Shown: piece by piece, positions 1 to 8,009 of the stretch | Numbering within the stretch: position 1 is the stretch's first letter | Layout of the letters: each line of letters opens with the position of its first letter | DNA from: Rhodocista pekingensis | GTDB taxonomy: Bacteria > Pseudomonadota > Alphaproteobacteria > Azospirillales > Azospirillaceae | Assembly: GCF_042665545.1 (NCBI RefSeq) | Contig: NZ_JBHTCM010000026.1 | Location: 1 to 64,000, forward strand | DNA length: 64,000 nt | Reading direction: 5' to 3' | Program-made: the position numbers and the translations under genes | Notes under the pieces: generated by a model | The model's database searches: none | What the model was told of the DNA's origin: nothing | Seen by the model: the letters and a program-made list of their open reading frames with translations, nothing else

Positions 1-3000
1 TGCCGGTGTCGCTGGCCAGCGCCAGGGTCGGGGTGGTCGGAACCGTGTTGTCCAGGGTGTATTCGCCCCCGGAATTTACAAGGCCGTTCAACAGGGGATT
101 GCCGGCAAGATCTGTGATACCGTGGCCAGTTTTCAACGACAGTCGCACAAAGCCATTGTAATCAGCTATATCGCCACCAGAGACCTTTACCGTGTATTCG
201 AGGGCGTTGGCACCATTGATGAGATCGAAATCGGCAGCGACGACAGCACCGCCAATGCCGACCATCTCGAAATCATCGACCGTGACATTGGCAACTTTCT
301 CGCTGAAATTCAGCGTGATAATCAACTCGTCGGCATTGGTGAGATCGTCGGACGGCGTGCCGCGTGATATCGTCAGTTCCGGCAAAGCGGCCCATGTATT
401 GTCGAAATCATTTTCGTCGTACCGGTCGATGACGATCGTCGCGCCCTTTGCGGATAGGTCCGCTGGCGCACCGGAATTCCCGGCGGCGTCAATCTGTCGG
501 ACGATGATATCGGTACTGCTGTAGGTGCCGTTCTTGAGCGCGAAGCCGATCCCCGTGCCGGTGGTCCAGGACGCCCCCCCGTTGGTGGAATACTTCCAGG
601 CGGCGCCAGCTTCCAGATTGCTGACAGTAATGACATTGTCTTTGGTAATGCCGTCGCTGTCGGACGCGCCGGTATCGGTAAAGCCCAGCGTCGGTGCCGC
701 CGGCGCCGTGGCATCAATGGCGTCGTTCGACTGGCTGATCGGCGTCGTCCAGGCGTCGGAGATGTTGCCGGCGGCATCCTTGAGCACGATGTGGACGGGG
801 ATGTCGCCCCCTGCCGCGCGGTCGCTGTCGCCCTCGCTCACCGTGTAGATGGCGGTGTAGGTGCCGCCGCCCTTGTCCTGAAGATCGGTCAGGGCGATGC
901 CGTTCAGGCTGCCGCCGTGCAGCGACAGCCCGGCCTCCCCGGCCGTGATGGTGACGGTGATGGTGTCGCCGATCTTATAGGTCTGGTCGGGAATGCTGAC
1001 GCCGGTGATGGTCGGGCGCACGCCGTCCACCTTGACATCGGCGAGGCTGCCGATGGTGCCGAGCGGCAGGGCGGCGGCGATACCGCCGGTGGTGCCGGTC
1101 AGCGTGCCGCCATTGGTTTGCAGGCTGGTGTCGGCCAGGGTGAGGCCGTCGGCATCCGCATCGCCCGTGCCGACGGTGTAGCTGAAGGCCAGCGCGGCCG
1201 AGCCGCTGCCGGAGACATATTCGGCATATGTCGTCGTGCTGCCGACGGTCAGGGCGATGCGCGGCGTGCCGCCGCTGGTATCCACCGTCACCGCCTGGTC
1301 GAAATTGACGGTGAAGGTCAGATTGTCACCGATCTTGTAGGTGCCGTTGGGCGGCAGCGTGACCGAGGTTACGTCCGGCTGCCCCACGACACTGACGGTG
1401 GAGGTCAGGTTCAGGCTGGTGCTGTTGTCGCTGGCACCGCTGTCGGTCAGGCCGGTGATGGTCACCACCCGCGCCGTCGTGCCGGGATTGGTGCTGGTGC
1501 TGCTGAACTGAATACCCTTATTAACGAGGGAATTAAAGCTGTTGGTGCTGTAAACAAGGCCTGTGACCGTCACGGTGGCGGTGCTTCCCGCCACAGCAAC
1601 GGTTCCAGTGCCGGTGGCGACAGTATAGGTGCCGTCGCTGTCGAGCGCCATATTCACGCCGGCGACCGACAAGATGTCGCCGGCGCTGACATTGCTGACG
1701 GTCAGGGTCAGGCCGGTCAGGGTCTGGCCGGCATCAATGGCGCTGGAACTGGTCCCGGTGAACAGGGTCTTAGCGCTGCCCCCTTCCGTAAAGGTGGGGT
1801 TGGCGCCGGTGGCGGTCAGGGTCGGCGCTTCATTGACGTTGGTGACCGTGACGTTGACGGTCTGGCTGTCGGCCCCGCCATTGCCGTCGGACGCCTTGAC
1901 GATCACTTCATACGTATTGTTGGCGCCATTGTCGCCCGGAGCTTCAAAATCCGGGGCGGATTTGAAGGTCAGGGCGCCGGTGCTGCTGTTGATATTGAAG
2001 AGGTTCTGATCCGCGCCGCCATCGATGGAATAGGTGATGGTATCGCCGGTATCGACATCGGTCGCCACCACGGTGGTGACGGTCGTGGTGTTTTCGGCGA
2101 CCGTGACAGCGGCCGTGGCGCCCCCGCCGTCGGACGTGATGACCGGCGCGTCGTTCACGGCGGTGATGTTCACCTGCACGCTGCCCAGCGCCACCGACCC
2201 GTCAGCGTCGGCGGAGGACAAGGTCAGGGTCGCCTTGTTGGAGCCGTTCGCATCGGGCGTGGCCTGGAGATAGGTCACCGTGCCGTCGACCTTGAGGAAG
2301 GTTGCGATGTCGCCCGGGGCCCCCGCCAGCGTCAGCGTGCCGGTCCCGGTGCCGCTCACGGACACCCCGCCCCCCGAACTGGCCGACAAGGTGCCGGTAT
2401 CGGCCGAGATGGTGAAGATGACGCTGGGGCTGTCGCTGTCGGCGAAGCTGGCGCTGGTGAATATCGTGTGCAGGCTGCTGGCGACATCCTCGGTGATGGC
2501 GACCGTACCGGCGATCCCCGTCATGACGGGAGCATTGGCACGGACGATGTTGGAGAGGATGATACTGTCAAGAAGAGCTTCGATTCTATCAGCGTCGGTC
2601 AGCGTGAGCTGAAACGACGTTATGAAATTCATGCCGGGAGTGCTGATCGTCTGATATTTAGATGCTCCCCCCGTATCTGAATAGTTGACGGCCCCGGTGA
2701 TGTCTGATCTGCCCGAGGCGGAAATGACGTAGCCAAGATCATCCCCTTCCGTGGCGGAGGGGACGCTTTCTTCATTGGACAGGTCAATGGAGCTCAGCGT
2801 GAAGAAATAGCCATCCACAAGACTGAAAGTGATCGTGGCTGTGCTCTGATCGGGCGCTTGCCCCTTGGTCAGAAGGAGTGCCGACGGCGAGCCATGGGCA
2901 AGCGCTGAAATCTCAACAGTGCCGTAACTTGCGACATCAGCGAAATCCATCTTGAGCGTATAGCCATCCTGGGTCCACAGCATGTCGCCAGGATCGGCAC

Positions 3001-3679
3001 CCTCACCAGGATTTGTTTCGCCCGTTCCGCCATCAAACGTGAAGCTGGCATCGGCGAGCGTCCCCTGAAAAGCACTCACCTGCGCCGGAACGAGCGGGAA
3101 CGGCCCAAGGCCATCGGGGCGGCCAGGGTACGCCAGCGCCCACGTTCCGCCGAAACCCTCGTTACCCGTCAGATCCACGGACGCGGCGACAGTGGCACCG
3201 GTCAGGTCGGCCAGCCGGTCCACGAAGGCCGCCCCCGTTTCCCCCTTCGCCACCTCGCAGCCATAGACCAGCAGGTCGCCGTCATCGCCCAGCGCCGCCC
3301 CCAGGGCGGCAAGGTCGGCAGCGCGGGAGGCAGCAGTGGCGCCATCCAGCACCAGCGAGCCCAGGATCAGCGTCCCGGCGGCGCCGTGGGAGAAGACATG
3401 GATGGCATCATAGCCCTGCCGTGTCCGCGCCCAGGCCGCCATTCGCGCCAGCCCGTCCCCGACCGTGTCCAGCAGCACGACCTCGATACCCGGCCTCACG
3501 CCGGCGGCCAGGGTGCGCCAGTCGGCGATACCCTGGTCGATGAAGGCCACCTCCCGCCGGTCGGCATTCCGCGATGTTTCCCATCCGGCGACGACGGGAA
3601 CGGGGAAAGCCCCGGCAACGGACGGGCGGGCGGAAACCGCGTCACCGGGAATCGCGGAGGAGAAGGCGTCCAGGCTCAT
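1..3679 (-). CDS. DUF4347 / cadherin-like giant adhesin, N-terminal part (runs off left edge)
   Basis: About 1226 residues are visible, with no stop before the window edge. Residues ~42-170 match DUF4347 (EVAFIDQGIADW, then VFSHG and VYGCEVA). A lectin- or CalX-like stretch and Ser/Thr/Asp-rich repeats follow. Around 505-620 is a cadherin-type repeat (NDAPVITS, VAENTTTVTTVVATD, DFEAPGDNG), and bacterial Ig-like modules follow to the edge. Such proteins are usually very long surface adhesins exported by type I secretion with a C-terminal signal; that end, and any secretion genes, lie outside. The start is ATG at 3679, the only start giving the full DUF4347 N-terminus, and no signal peptide is seen, as expected for type I export. 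His98 and Cys141 sit where a caspase/CHAT-like dyad would be (inference). Domain identity is fairly sure; function is inferred. Confidence 0.85.
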   Translation of the reverse strand, partial: MSLDAFSSAIPGDAVSARPSVAGAFPVPVVAGWETSRNADRREVAFIDQGIADWRTLAAGVRPGIEVVLLDTVGDGLARMAAWARTRQGYDAIHVFSHGAAGTLILGSLVLDGATAASRAADLAALGAALGDDGDLLVYGCEVAKGETGAAFVDRLADLTGATVAASVDLTGNEGFGGTWALAYPGRPDGLGPFPLVPAQVSAFQGTLADASFTFDGGTGETNPGEGADPGDMLWTQDGYTLKMDFADVASYGTVEISALAHGSPSALLLTKGQAPDQSTATITFSLVDGYFFTLSSIDLSNEESVPSATEGDDLGYVISASGRSDITGAVNYSDTGGASKYQTISTPGMNFITSFQLTLTDADRIEALLDSIILSNIVRANAPVMTGIAGTVAITEDVASSLHTIFTSASFADSDSPSVIFTISADTGTLSASSGGGVSVSGTGTGTLTLAGAPGDIATFLKVDGTVTYLQATPDANGSNKATLTLSSADADGSVALGSVQVNITAVNDAPVITSDGGGATAAVTVAENTTTVTTVVATDVDTGDTITYSIDGGADQNLFNINSSTGALTFKSAPDFEAPGDNGANNTYEVIVKASDGNGGADSQTVNVTVTNVNEAPTLTATGANPTFTEGGSAKTLFTGTSSSAIDAGQTLTGLTLTVSNVSAGDILSVAGVNMALDSDGTYTVATGTGTVAVAGSTATVTVTGLVYSTNSFNSLVNKGIQFSSTSTNPGTTARVVTITGLTDSGASDNSTSLNLTSTVSVVGQPDVTSVTLPPNGTYKIGDNLTFTVNFDQAVTVDTSGGTPRIALTVGSTTTYAEYVSGSGSAALAFSYTVGTGDADADGLTLADTSLQTNGGTLTGTTGGIAAALPLGTIGSLADVKVDGVRPTITGVSIPDQTYKIGDTITVTITAGEAGLSLHGGSLNGIALTDLQDKGGGTYTAIYTVSEGDSDRAAGGDIPVHIVLKDAAGNISDAWTTPISQSNDAIDATAPAAPTLGFTDTGASDSDGITKDNVITVSNLEAGAAWKYSTNGGASWTTGTGIGFALKNGTYSSTDIIVRQIDAAGNSGAPADLSAKGATIVIDRYDENDFDNTWAALPELTISRGTPSDDLTNADELIITLNFSEKVANVTVDDFEMVGIGGAVVAADFDLINGANALEYTVKVSGGDIADYNGFVRLSLKTGHGITDLAGNPLLNGLVNSGGEYTLDNTVPTTPTLALASDTG

Positions 3680-4437
3680 GGAACAGGGGCTCCGGCAGGG
3701 ATGACAGGAAAGAAGGGAGGTGAGAGAACGGACCAGGAAACTGTTTCTGTGAGATGGCCCGGAGGTAGTGCCGGGCAGGAATGGACAGACCGTCCGTCCA
3801 TCGGGACTTATCTTGCAATAACGTGTTAACCATGTTCGTATTTTGACTAAGAATTAGTACACCCCAGAAGGGGGTCAGGCAACCCGCTTCTCCTACTTTC
3901 GCGTCAACCAAGAATTGATGTTTCTGGGGCGCTCTTCCTGCACCGGCAGCAACGAGCGCGACCTCCTCCCCTCCCTGACCGATCCGGCCCCCTGTCTCCC
4001 GTGCGATCCCGTATCCGTCATGGCGGCGTGCCTGGCCGGGGATGGAAACACCCCGCCTGAACCTGCCCGCGCCTGTCCGTCCGGCGGCATGGAGGCCCGA
4101 CATCTGACGGGTGTCCGGGCATCGGCAGGCGACGAAGGGGGACCCCGCCTTCGCCCCCCGCCCCAGGAATCCGGACAAAAAGAAACCCGCGCCGCCGGGC
4201 GTCCCCGATGGCGCGGGTCAGTTGATATTGGCAGTTGGAACAACGCGCTCACCAGGAATCGGCAAGCGCTTTCAGTAGATCAACAGACAGAACAAATATC
4301 AATCTCTATTTTCTGCCCGATTGCCTTGTTGAATATTTACCAACTCTGGAAAAATTGCAAATAAAAACCCTACACACGCTTGAATTCCGCGTGCGGTTTC
4401 TTCAGATCAGATTTTCCAGGATGAGCAGACGCCCAGG
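3680..4437. other. intergenic region, 758 bp, partly AT-rich
   Basis: No convincing gene. Two AT-rich patches stand out in this GC-rich DNA: 3810-3870, which probably carries the promoter of the adhesin gene on the minus strand, and 4230-4380. A GGTTAAC half-site reads on the minus strand near 3825-3831, but the second half of a CtrA box is missing. Short frames between 3900 and 4360 have no recognisable domain. Confidence 0.5.
4364..4393 (-). terminator. possible intrinsic terminator
   Basis: On the minus strand CACGC, a 9-nt loop and GCGTG are followed after a few bases by a run of T (plus-strand AAAAA at 4364-4368). It lies about 45 bp beyond the stop of the putative gene 4438-4908. The stem is only 5 bp, so this is weak. 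Confidence 0.3.
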
Positions 4438-4908
4438 TCAGGCAGCGGGCGGTCCCCGCGGCGCCGGACGCAGTCCGGCCGACCGGGAGAGCGCGACAGA
4501 GCGACGCACCGAAGGGGCGGCCCGGAGGTGGAGCGGCGGACGCACCACCGCCGGCGCCACAGGCAGCAGGGGCTCGCCCCCGCCCGGCCCCGGCATGCTG
4601 CGCTCGATCACGCGATCCGCGCGCGCGTCCGGCAGGATCAGGGGATCGTCGGAGGTTGCGGCCAGCAACGCCGCCCCCAGCGCAGCCGGCTGGCAGGCCG
4701 GAAGCGTCGGCGGCAGGGCCGCGAAGAAGACCCAGAGGAAGACGACCAGCCAGTCGAACAGACCACGGCGCCCGCGGCCGCCCGCCGACGGCGCCTGCGC
4801 CGTCCCGGACTCCCTGCCGCGGCCATGGACCGCAGCGTGCGCCCGGTGCCATCCAGGCAGCCCAGGCACACCGTTCTCGCCAACGCTGGCCGGGGCGGTG
4901 AGCGTCAC
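4438..4908 (-). CDS. hypothetical small membrane protein (doubtful)
   Basis: A 156-residue frame with a GTG start at 4908. Codon third positions are mostly G/C but less uniformly than in neighbouring genes. The only clear feature is a hydrophobic segment at about residues 49-75 (FDWLVVFLWVFFAALPP), probably one membrane span; the rest is rich in Pro, Ala and Arg. There is no good ribosome-binding site and I recognise no family. Several overlapping frames on both strands are also open, so it could be spurious; the hydrophobic segment and the possible terminator downstream favour a real gene. Confidence 0.35.
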   Translation of the reverse strand: MTLTAPASVGENGVPGLPGWHRAHAAVHGRGRESGTAQAPSAGGRGRRGLFDWLVVFLWVFFAALPPTLPACQPAALGAALLAATSDDPLILPDARADRVIERSMPGPGGGEPLLPVAPAVVRPPLHLRAAPSVRRSVALSRSAGLRPAPRGPPAA

Positions 4909-5365
4909 TCTCAGGGAATCCGTCGATTTCTATGACTTAAGGAGTAGGCTGCCAACAGGTCGCAGGCAAGAGCCCGCCCATGCACGCGACGCCTTCACAG
5001 CCTTGCGGAAACGCCATGCGTGACCCCGGCCCACCGACGGCAGCGGAAGCGGCCGACGGCGGCACAGGCCGGGAGATCGGGAAAGGTGGGCGGCCGCCCC
5101 CGGAGGGGAGGTCGGGGCGGCCGCCCGCGGCACAGGCGGCGGGGCATGGCCGACCGGCGCCGGGACTGATCCAGGAAGGGAAACCCGGCACCGCGGGATC
5201 GGGGCGGCGCCGGACCGACGCTGCGTCGGCACAACCTTGTACGCGCCCTCGGAGGGAAACCCGACGCGGGAAGGGGAAATTCTCCCGGCGCCGGTACCCG
5301 CCCGGCACCCCGGACCGGCGTGCCCTCGTCCGGGCGGGCGGAGCCGCCGGCGTCAGGAAGTCCGC
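4909..5365. other. intergenic region upstream of the sigma-factor operon
   Basis: 457 bp of extremely GC-rich DNA with no supportable gene. It should contain the promoter of the sigma-factor operon. The GGGAAA- and GGGGAAATTC-like patches near 5256-5283 could be part of an ECF promoter, but I cannot assign -35 and -10 elements. Two copies of a 12-bp palindrome lie at 5088-5126. Confidence 0.4.
5088..5126. repeat. two copies of the palindrome GGGCGGCCGCCC
   Basis: The perfect 12-bp palindrome GGGCGGCCGCCC is present at 5088-5099 and again at 5115-5126, start-to-start spacing 27 bp. Each copy can form a hairpin, or the two can pair with each other. Position about 240 bp before the sigma gene makes an operator or attenuator conceivable; chance occurrence in GC-rich DNA is also possible. 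Confidence 0.5.
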
Positions 5366-6016
5366 ATGCCGCCGTATAAGAGAGCGACAGGGATACGGAG
5401 GCGGTCGATCGTGGATGCGAACGTCCGGGGCGCGCCCGTCCTGGTGACGCGGGACGGGCCGACCGACGAGGAGCTGATGGAGCAGGTGTCGGCAGGCGAC
5501 CGCGCGGCCTTCGCCGTGCTCGCCCGGCGGCACGCGCCCCGCGCCCTCGCCCTGGCCCGGCGCCTGGGATGCGGCGCCGGTGAAGACGAGGACGTGGTGC
5601 AGGAGGCGATGGTGCGTGTCTGGCGGGCGGCGGAGCGGTGGAACCCCGACGGCGGGGCGCGCTTCACCACCTGGTTCCACCGCATCGTGCTGAATCTCTG
5701 CCTGGACCGGCGCCGCCGTCCGGCAGGGCTGGCGCTGGAGGAGATCGCCGAGCCCGAAGCGCCCGAGCGCCCGGCGCCGCAGCGGATCGCCGAGCGCCAG
5801 ACAGCCGACCTGCTGTCGCAGGCGCTGGACGGGCTGCCGGAGCGGCAGCGGGCGGCCATCGCGCTCTGCTATTACGACGATCACACCGCGGCCGAGGCGG
5901 CCGCGGTGATGGGAGTCACGACGGGCGCGGTGGAACAGATGCTGACCCGGGCGCGGCGGGCGCTGCGGGGAAAGCTCCGGATGCTGGGGGTGATGGGGGC
6001 GGAGTGGGTGCCATGA
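5366..6016 (+). CDS. ECF-type RNA polymerase sigma factor
   Basis: Region 2 (DRAAFAVLARRHAPRALALARRL, then DEDVVQEAMVRVWRAAERW and FTTWFHRIVLNLCLDRRRR) and region 4 (LSQALDGLPERQRAAIALCYYDDHTAAEAAAVMGV..AVEQMLTRARRALR) are complete, so this is a group 4 sigma-70 factor directing RNA polymerase to a stress regulon. Two starts are plausible: ATG 5366 behind AGGAAG, giving 216 residues (used here), or GTG 5411 behind GGAGG with 9-nt spacing, giving 201 residues, closer to usual ECF length. The stop overlaps the next start (ATGA). The order sigma, single-span anti-sigma, periplasmic metal-sensor-like protein is the layout of ECF26-type and cnr-type operons, so it probably answers to an envelope or metal signal. 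Confidence 0.9.
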   Translation: MPPYKRATGIRRRSIVDANVRGAPVLVTRDGPTDEELMEQVSAGDRAAFAVLARRHAPRALALARRLGCGAGEDEDVVQEAMVRVWRAAERWNPDGGARFTTWFHRIVLNLCLDRRRRPAGLALEEIAEPEAPERPAPQRIAERQTADLLSQALDGLPERQRAAIALCYYDDHTAAEAAAVMGVTTGAVEQMLTRARRALRGKLRMLGVMGAEWVP

Positions 6017-6492
6017 CGGAAACGGAATTCGAGACGATGGCGGCACGCTACGGTGCCGACATCGACCGCTGGCCGGAGCGGGAGAGGAATCCCGCGCGGC
6101 AACTGCTGGCGCGGTCGCCGACCGCGGCCGCGCTGCTGGAGCGGGAAAGAGCGCTGGACCGGATGCTGGAGGCGGTGCGGGTTCCGGTTCCGCCCGACGC
6201 GGTGGAGCGCGTCGTGAGCGGCGCCCTGGCGGCCACATTGCCCGCCACCCTGGCCGCCACCCTGGCAGACGCGCCGACCGGCACGGTGCGCGCCCCCGCA
6301 CCGCGACCGACGGGGCTGCCCTGGATGGCGGCGCCGGCCGGACGCTGGCCCCAGGCCGGGCTGCTGGCCGGGGCGCTGGCGGCGGGGCTCGTGCTGGGCG
6401 TCGTCCGGCTGGACAGCCAGACGGCGGCGGGCGGCCCTGCCCTTCTCTATCCGCCCCTCACCCTGACAGCGATGGCCGGTGACGTACAATGA
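6013..6492 (+). CDS. putative anti-sigma factor, single-span membrane protein
   Basis: 159 residues. The N-terminal cytoplasmic part (about 1-105) has the ETMAARYGADIDRWPERER start and a charged helix seen in small anti-sigma factors of alphaproteobacterial ECF operons. It is followed by one membrane span around 118-136 (AGLLAGALAAGLVLGVV) and a short periplasmic tail. Near residues 76-90 an Ala-Thr-Leu unit repeats (ATLPATLAATLAD). The gene overlaps the sigma gene by ATGA and the next gene by ATGA, so all three are translationally coupled. The predicted role is to hold the sigma factor at the membrane until a periplasmic signal arrives. Identity rests on position and topology more than on a strong domain. 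Confidence 0.75.
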   Translation: MTETEFETMAARYGADIDRWPERERNPARQLLARSPTAAALLERERALDRMLEAVRVPVPPDAVERVVSGALAATLPATLAATLADAPTGTVRAPAPRPTGLPWMAAPAGRWPQAGLLAGALAAGLVLGVVRLDSQTAAGGPALLYPPLTLTAMAGDVQ

Positions 6493-7076
6493 CCATGACG
6501 CGCAAGGACTGGGCCCTGGCGGGGTCCGTCGCCCTCAACCTGTTCCTGGCGGGGGCGCTTCTGCCACCGCTGCTGTTCGGGCCGAAGCCGCCCCATTTCC
6601 GCCCGGACCCGGAAGCCATGGCGCAGCGGATCAGCCGGGGGCTGCCCCCGGCGGATGCCGCGGTGTTGCAGACGGTGCTCCGCCCCCGCGACGGCTTCCG
6701 CGACCTGGAGAAGCTGATGGAGGCGAACATCCGCGCCACCGGGGCCGCGCTGACCGCGGAGCCGTTCGATCCGGCGGCCCTGCGGGCGGCGCTCGACCGC
6801 GGCACGCAGGAGCGGGTGCGGTTCGAACAGCGCCAGCACGAGTCCATGGTGGAGGCAGCGGCCAAGCTGTCTCCCGAGGGCCGCAGGCGGCTGGCCGAGC
6901 TTCCCTTCCTGCTGGGACCGCGGCGCAGCCCCCCGCCCCCGGACAACACGGGAAGCGCCGAAGCCCCCCCTCCCGGGAGGCCGGAACCCGCCGGCGTCGC
7001 TCCCGGCGCCCCGGACCCCCATGGTCCGGGCGATGCTCAGCCGCCCCAGGGAAGCCCCGGCGACAGCGGGCGTTGA
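6489..7076 (+). CDS. periplasmic heavy-metal sensor-like protein (CnrX/ZraP superfamily)
   Basis: 195 residues: an N-terminal membrane anchor (about 7-30, WALAGSVALNLFLAGALLPP), then an all-helical periplasmic domain (35-150) resembling the Metal_resist/ZraP/CnrX group, and a Pro/Gly-rich tail. The final helix region contains RQHESMVEAAAKLSPEGRRRLAEL, typical of this family. His and Met (HESM) occur close together, but I cannot show that they bind metal; the full CnrX ligand set is not evident. As third gene of the operon it probably acts with the anti-sigma factor as the signal-sensing partner. No metal efflux gene follows, so the inducing signal is unknown. Confidence 0.7.
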   Translation: MTMTRKDWALAGSVALNLFLAGALLPPLLFGPKPPHFRPDPEAMAQRISRGLPPADAAVLQTVLRPRDGFRDLEKLMEANIRATGAALTAEPFDPAALRAALDRGTQERVRFEQRQHESMVEAAAKLSPEGRRRLAELPFLLGPRRSPPPPDNTGSAEAPPPGRPEPAGVAPGAPDPHGPGDAQPPQGSPGDSGR

Positions 7077-7138
7077 GGCGGGGGAGCCGGGGCCGACCGG
7101 CGGACGCAGCCGCCCGGCCCCGGGATGGCTCAGAACGA

Positions 7139-7855
7139 TCAGGCGACCCCGGCCAGGGACGGGGTCGGGCAGCCGGGGCGGAGCGGCATGTCCGCCCCCT
7201 GCCCCTTCGCCGCCTGTGGACAGCAGGCCGCCCCGGCCAGGAAAAGCCGCACGGCACGGCGGATATAGAGATCCTCCTTCTCCGGATCGATCATGCGCTG
7301 CGGATCGACCAGACGGTCGAGAAAGAGCCGCCCCACGATCATGCCCAGAAAGGCCCGGGCTGCCATCGCCGGGTCCTCGATCCGCAGCAGCCCCTTGGCG
7401 CTCAGCCCGCGCAGATAGTCCGCCACCCGCGCCGCCGTCATGTCCGGCCCCGTGGCCAGGAACGTCGCCGCGACTCCCGGCACCCGCCCGCCCTCGGCGA
7501 CCAGCACGCGCAGCACCGACAGGGCGTCGTCATGCAGCATGGCACGCAGGAAACCGCGCGCAAGATGGGTCAGTCCCTCTTCCGGGCGGAGCGAAGGGTT
7601 GGCCGCCACGCAATCCAGGTTTGCCTGGAACCGTTCATGGTGTGCTTCGAGAACGGCCCGGAACAGGCCCTCCTTGTCCCCGAACTGCTCATAGAGCGTT
7701 GCCCGGGAACCGCCCGCCAAGGCGATGATATCGCTCAGCGTCGTCTTCTCGAAACCCTTCTCGACGAACAGGCGCGTCGCCGCGTCCAGCAGGGCATGAC
7801 GACGCGCCACGCTGCGCGGGCCGGCACATGGACCGGCCCGGTGTTCCCCGACCAT
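7139..7855 (-). CDS. TetR/AcrR family transcriptional repressor
   Basis: 238 residues. The N-terminal helix-turn-helix is clear at about 15-62 (DAATRLFVEKGFEKTTLSDIIALAGGSRATLYEQFGDKEGLF). The C-terminal ligand-binding domain resembles the AefR/AcrR type (FLGMIVGRLFLDRLVDPQ). Start ATG 7855 is used because GGGGAGGGGAG lies just upstream; the TTG at 7858 is an alternative. The gene is divergent from an MFP-RND pair and shares a 155-bp intergenic region with a strong plus-strand promoter and a palindromic operator, so it very probably represses the pump and perhaps itself, with release by a pump substrate. The tail beyond residue ~205 is longer than usual. Confidence 0.92.
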   Translation of the reverse strand: MVGEHRAGPCAGPRSVARRHALLDAATRLFVEKGFEKTTLSDIIALAGGSRATLYEQFGDKEGLFRAVLEAHHERFQANLDCVAANPSLRPEEGLTHLARGFLRAMLHDDALSVLRVLVAEGGRVPGVAATFLATGPDMTAARVADYLRGLSAKGLLRIEDPAMAARAFLGMIVGRLFLDRLVDPQRMIDPEKEDLYIRRAVRLFLAGAACCPQAAKGQGADMPLRPGCPTPSLAGVA

Positions 7856-7869
7856 CAACTCCCCTCCCC

Positions 7870-7898
7870 TTGCGGCGATGCCCCATACAGGCTATTTA
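7870..7898 (+). promoter_or_regulatory. sigma-70-type promoter for the MFP-RND pair
   Basis: TTGCGG at 7870-7875, a 17-bp spacer and TATTTA at 7893-7898. The start point would be near 7905, directly before the palindrome at 7912-7934, the expected arrangement for a repressed efflux promoter. Confidence 0.6.
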
Positions 7899-7911
7899 AG
7901 TCCCCCAAGCA

Positions 7912-7934
7912 ATGTACTGTACGGGACAGTTCAT
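7912..7934. promoter_or_regulatory. palindromic TetR-type operator
   Basis: ATG-N-ACTGT-N5-ACAGT-N-CAT, a nearly perfect inverted repeat centred at 7923 (ACTGT 7916-7920, ACAGT 7926-7930, ATG 7912-7914, CAT 7932-7934). It lies between the divergent tetR and efflux genes and just after the predicted start point. Binding by the TetR protein is inferred. Confidence 0.65.
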
Positions 7935-8009
7935 GTCCATGGGCCGCGACGCGACAAAGCGGCAGCCTCTGGTCAGCCTGCCCGAACTCGAGACAGAACA
8001 GGTTTCCCC

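Noticed and set aside
24..2600. Repetitive segments in the adhesin considered as a genomic repeat array
   Set aside because: They are degenerate protein repeats (Ig-like/cadherin) inside one open frame.
791..2680. Long plus-strand open frame (629 codons) opposite the adhesin
   Set aside because: The minus-strand frame encodes recognisable DUF4347 and cadherin-like domains. The opposite frame is Gly/Ala/Arg-rich without a domain, an effect of high GC.
3820..3840. CtrA box upstream of the adhesin gene
   Set aside because: Only one half (TTAAC) is present; no second TTAA at seven-base spacing on either side.
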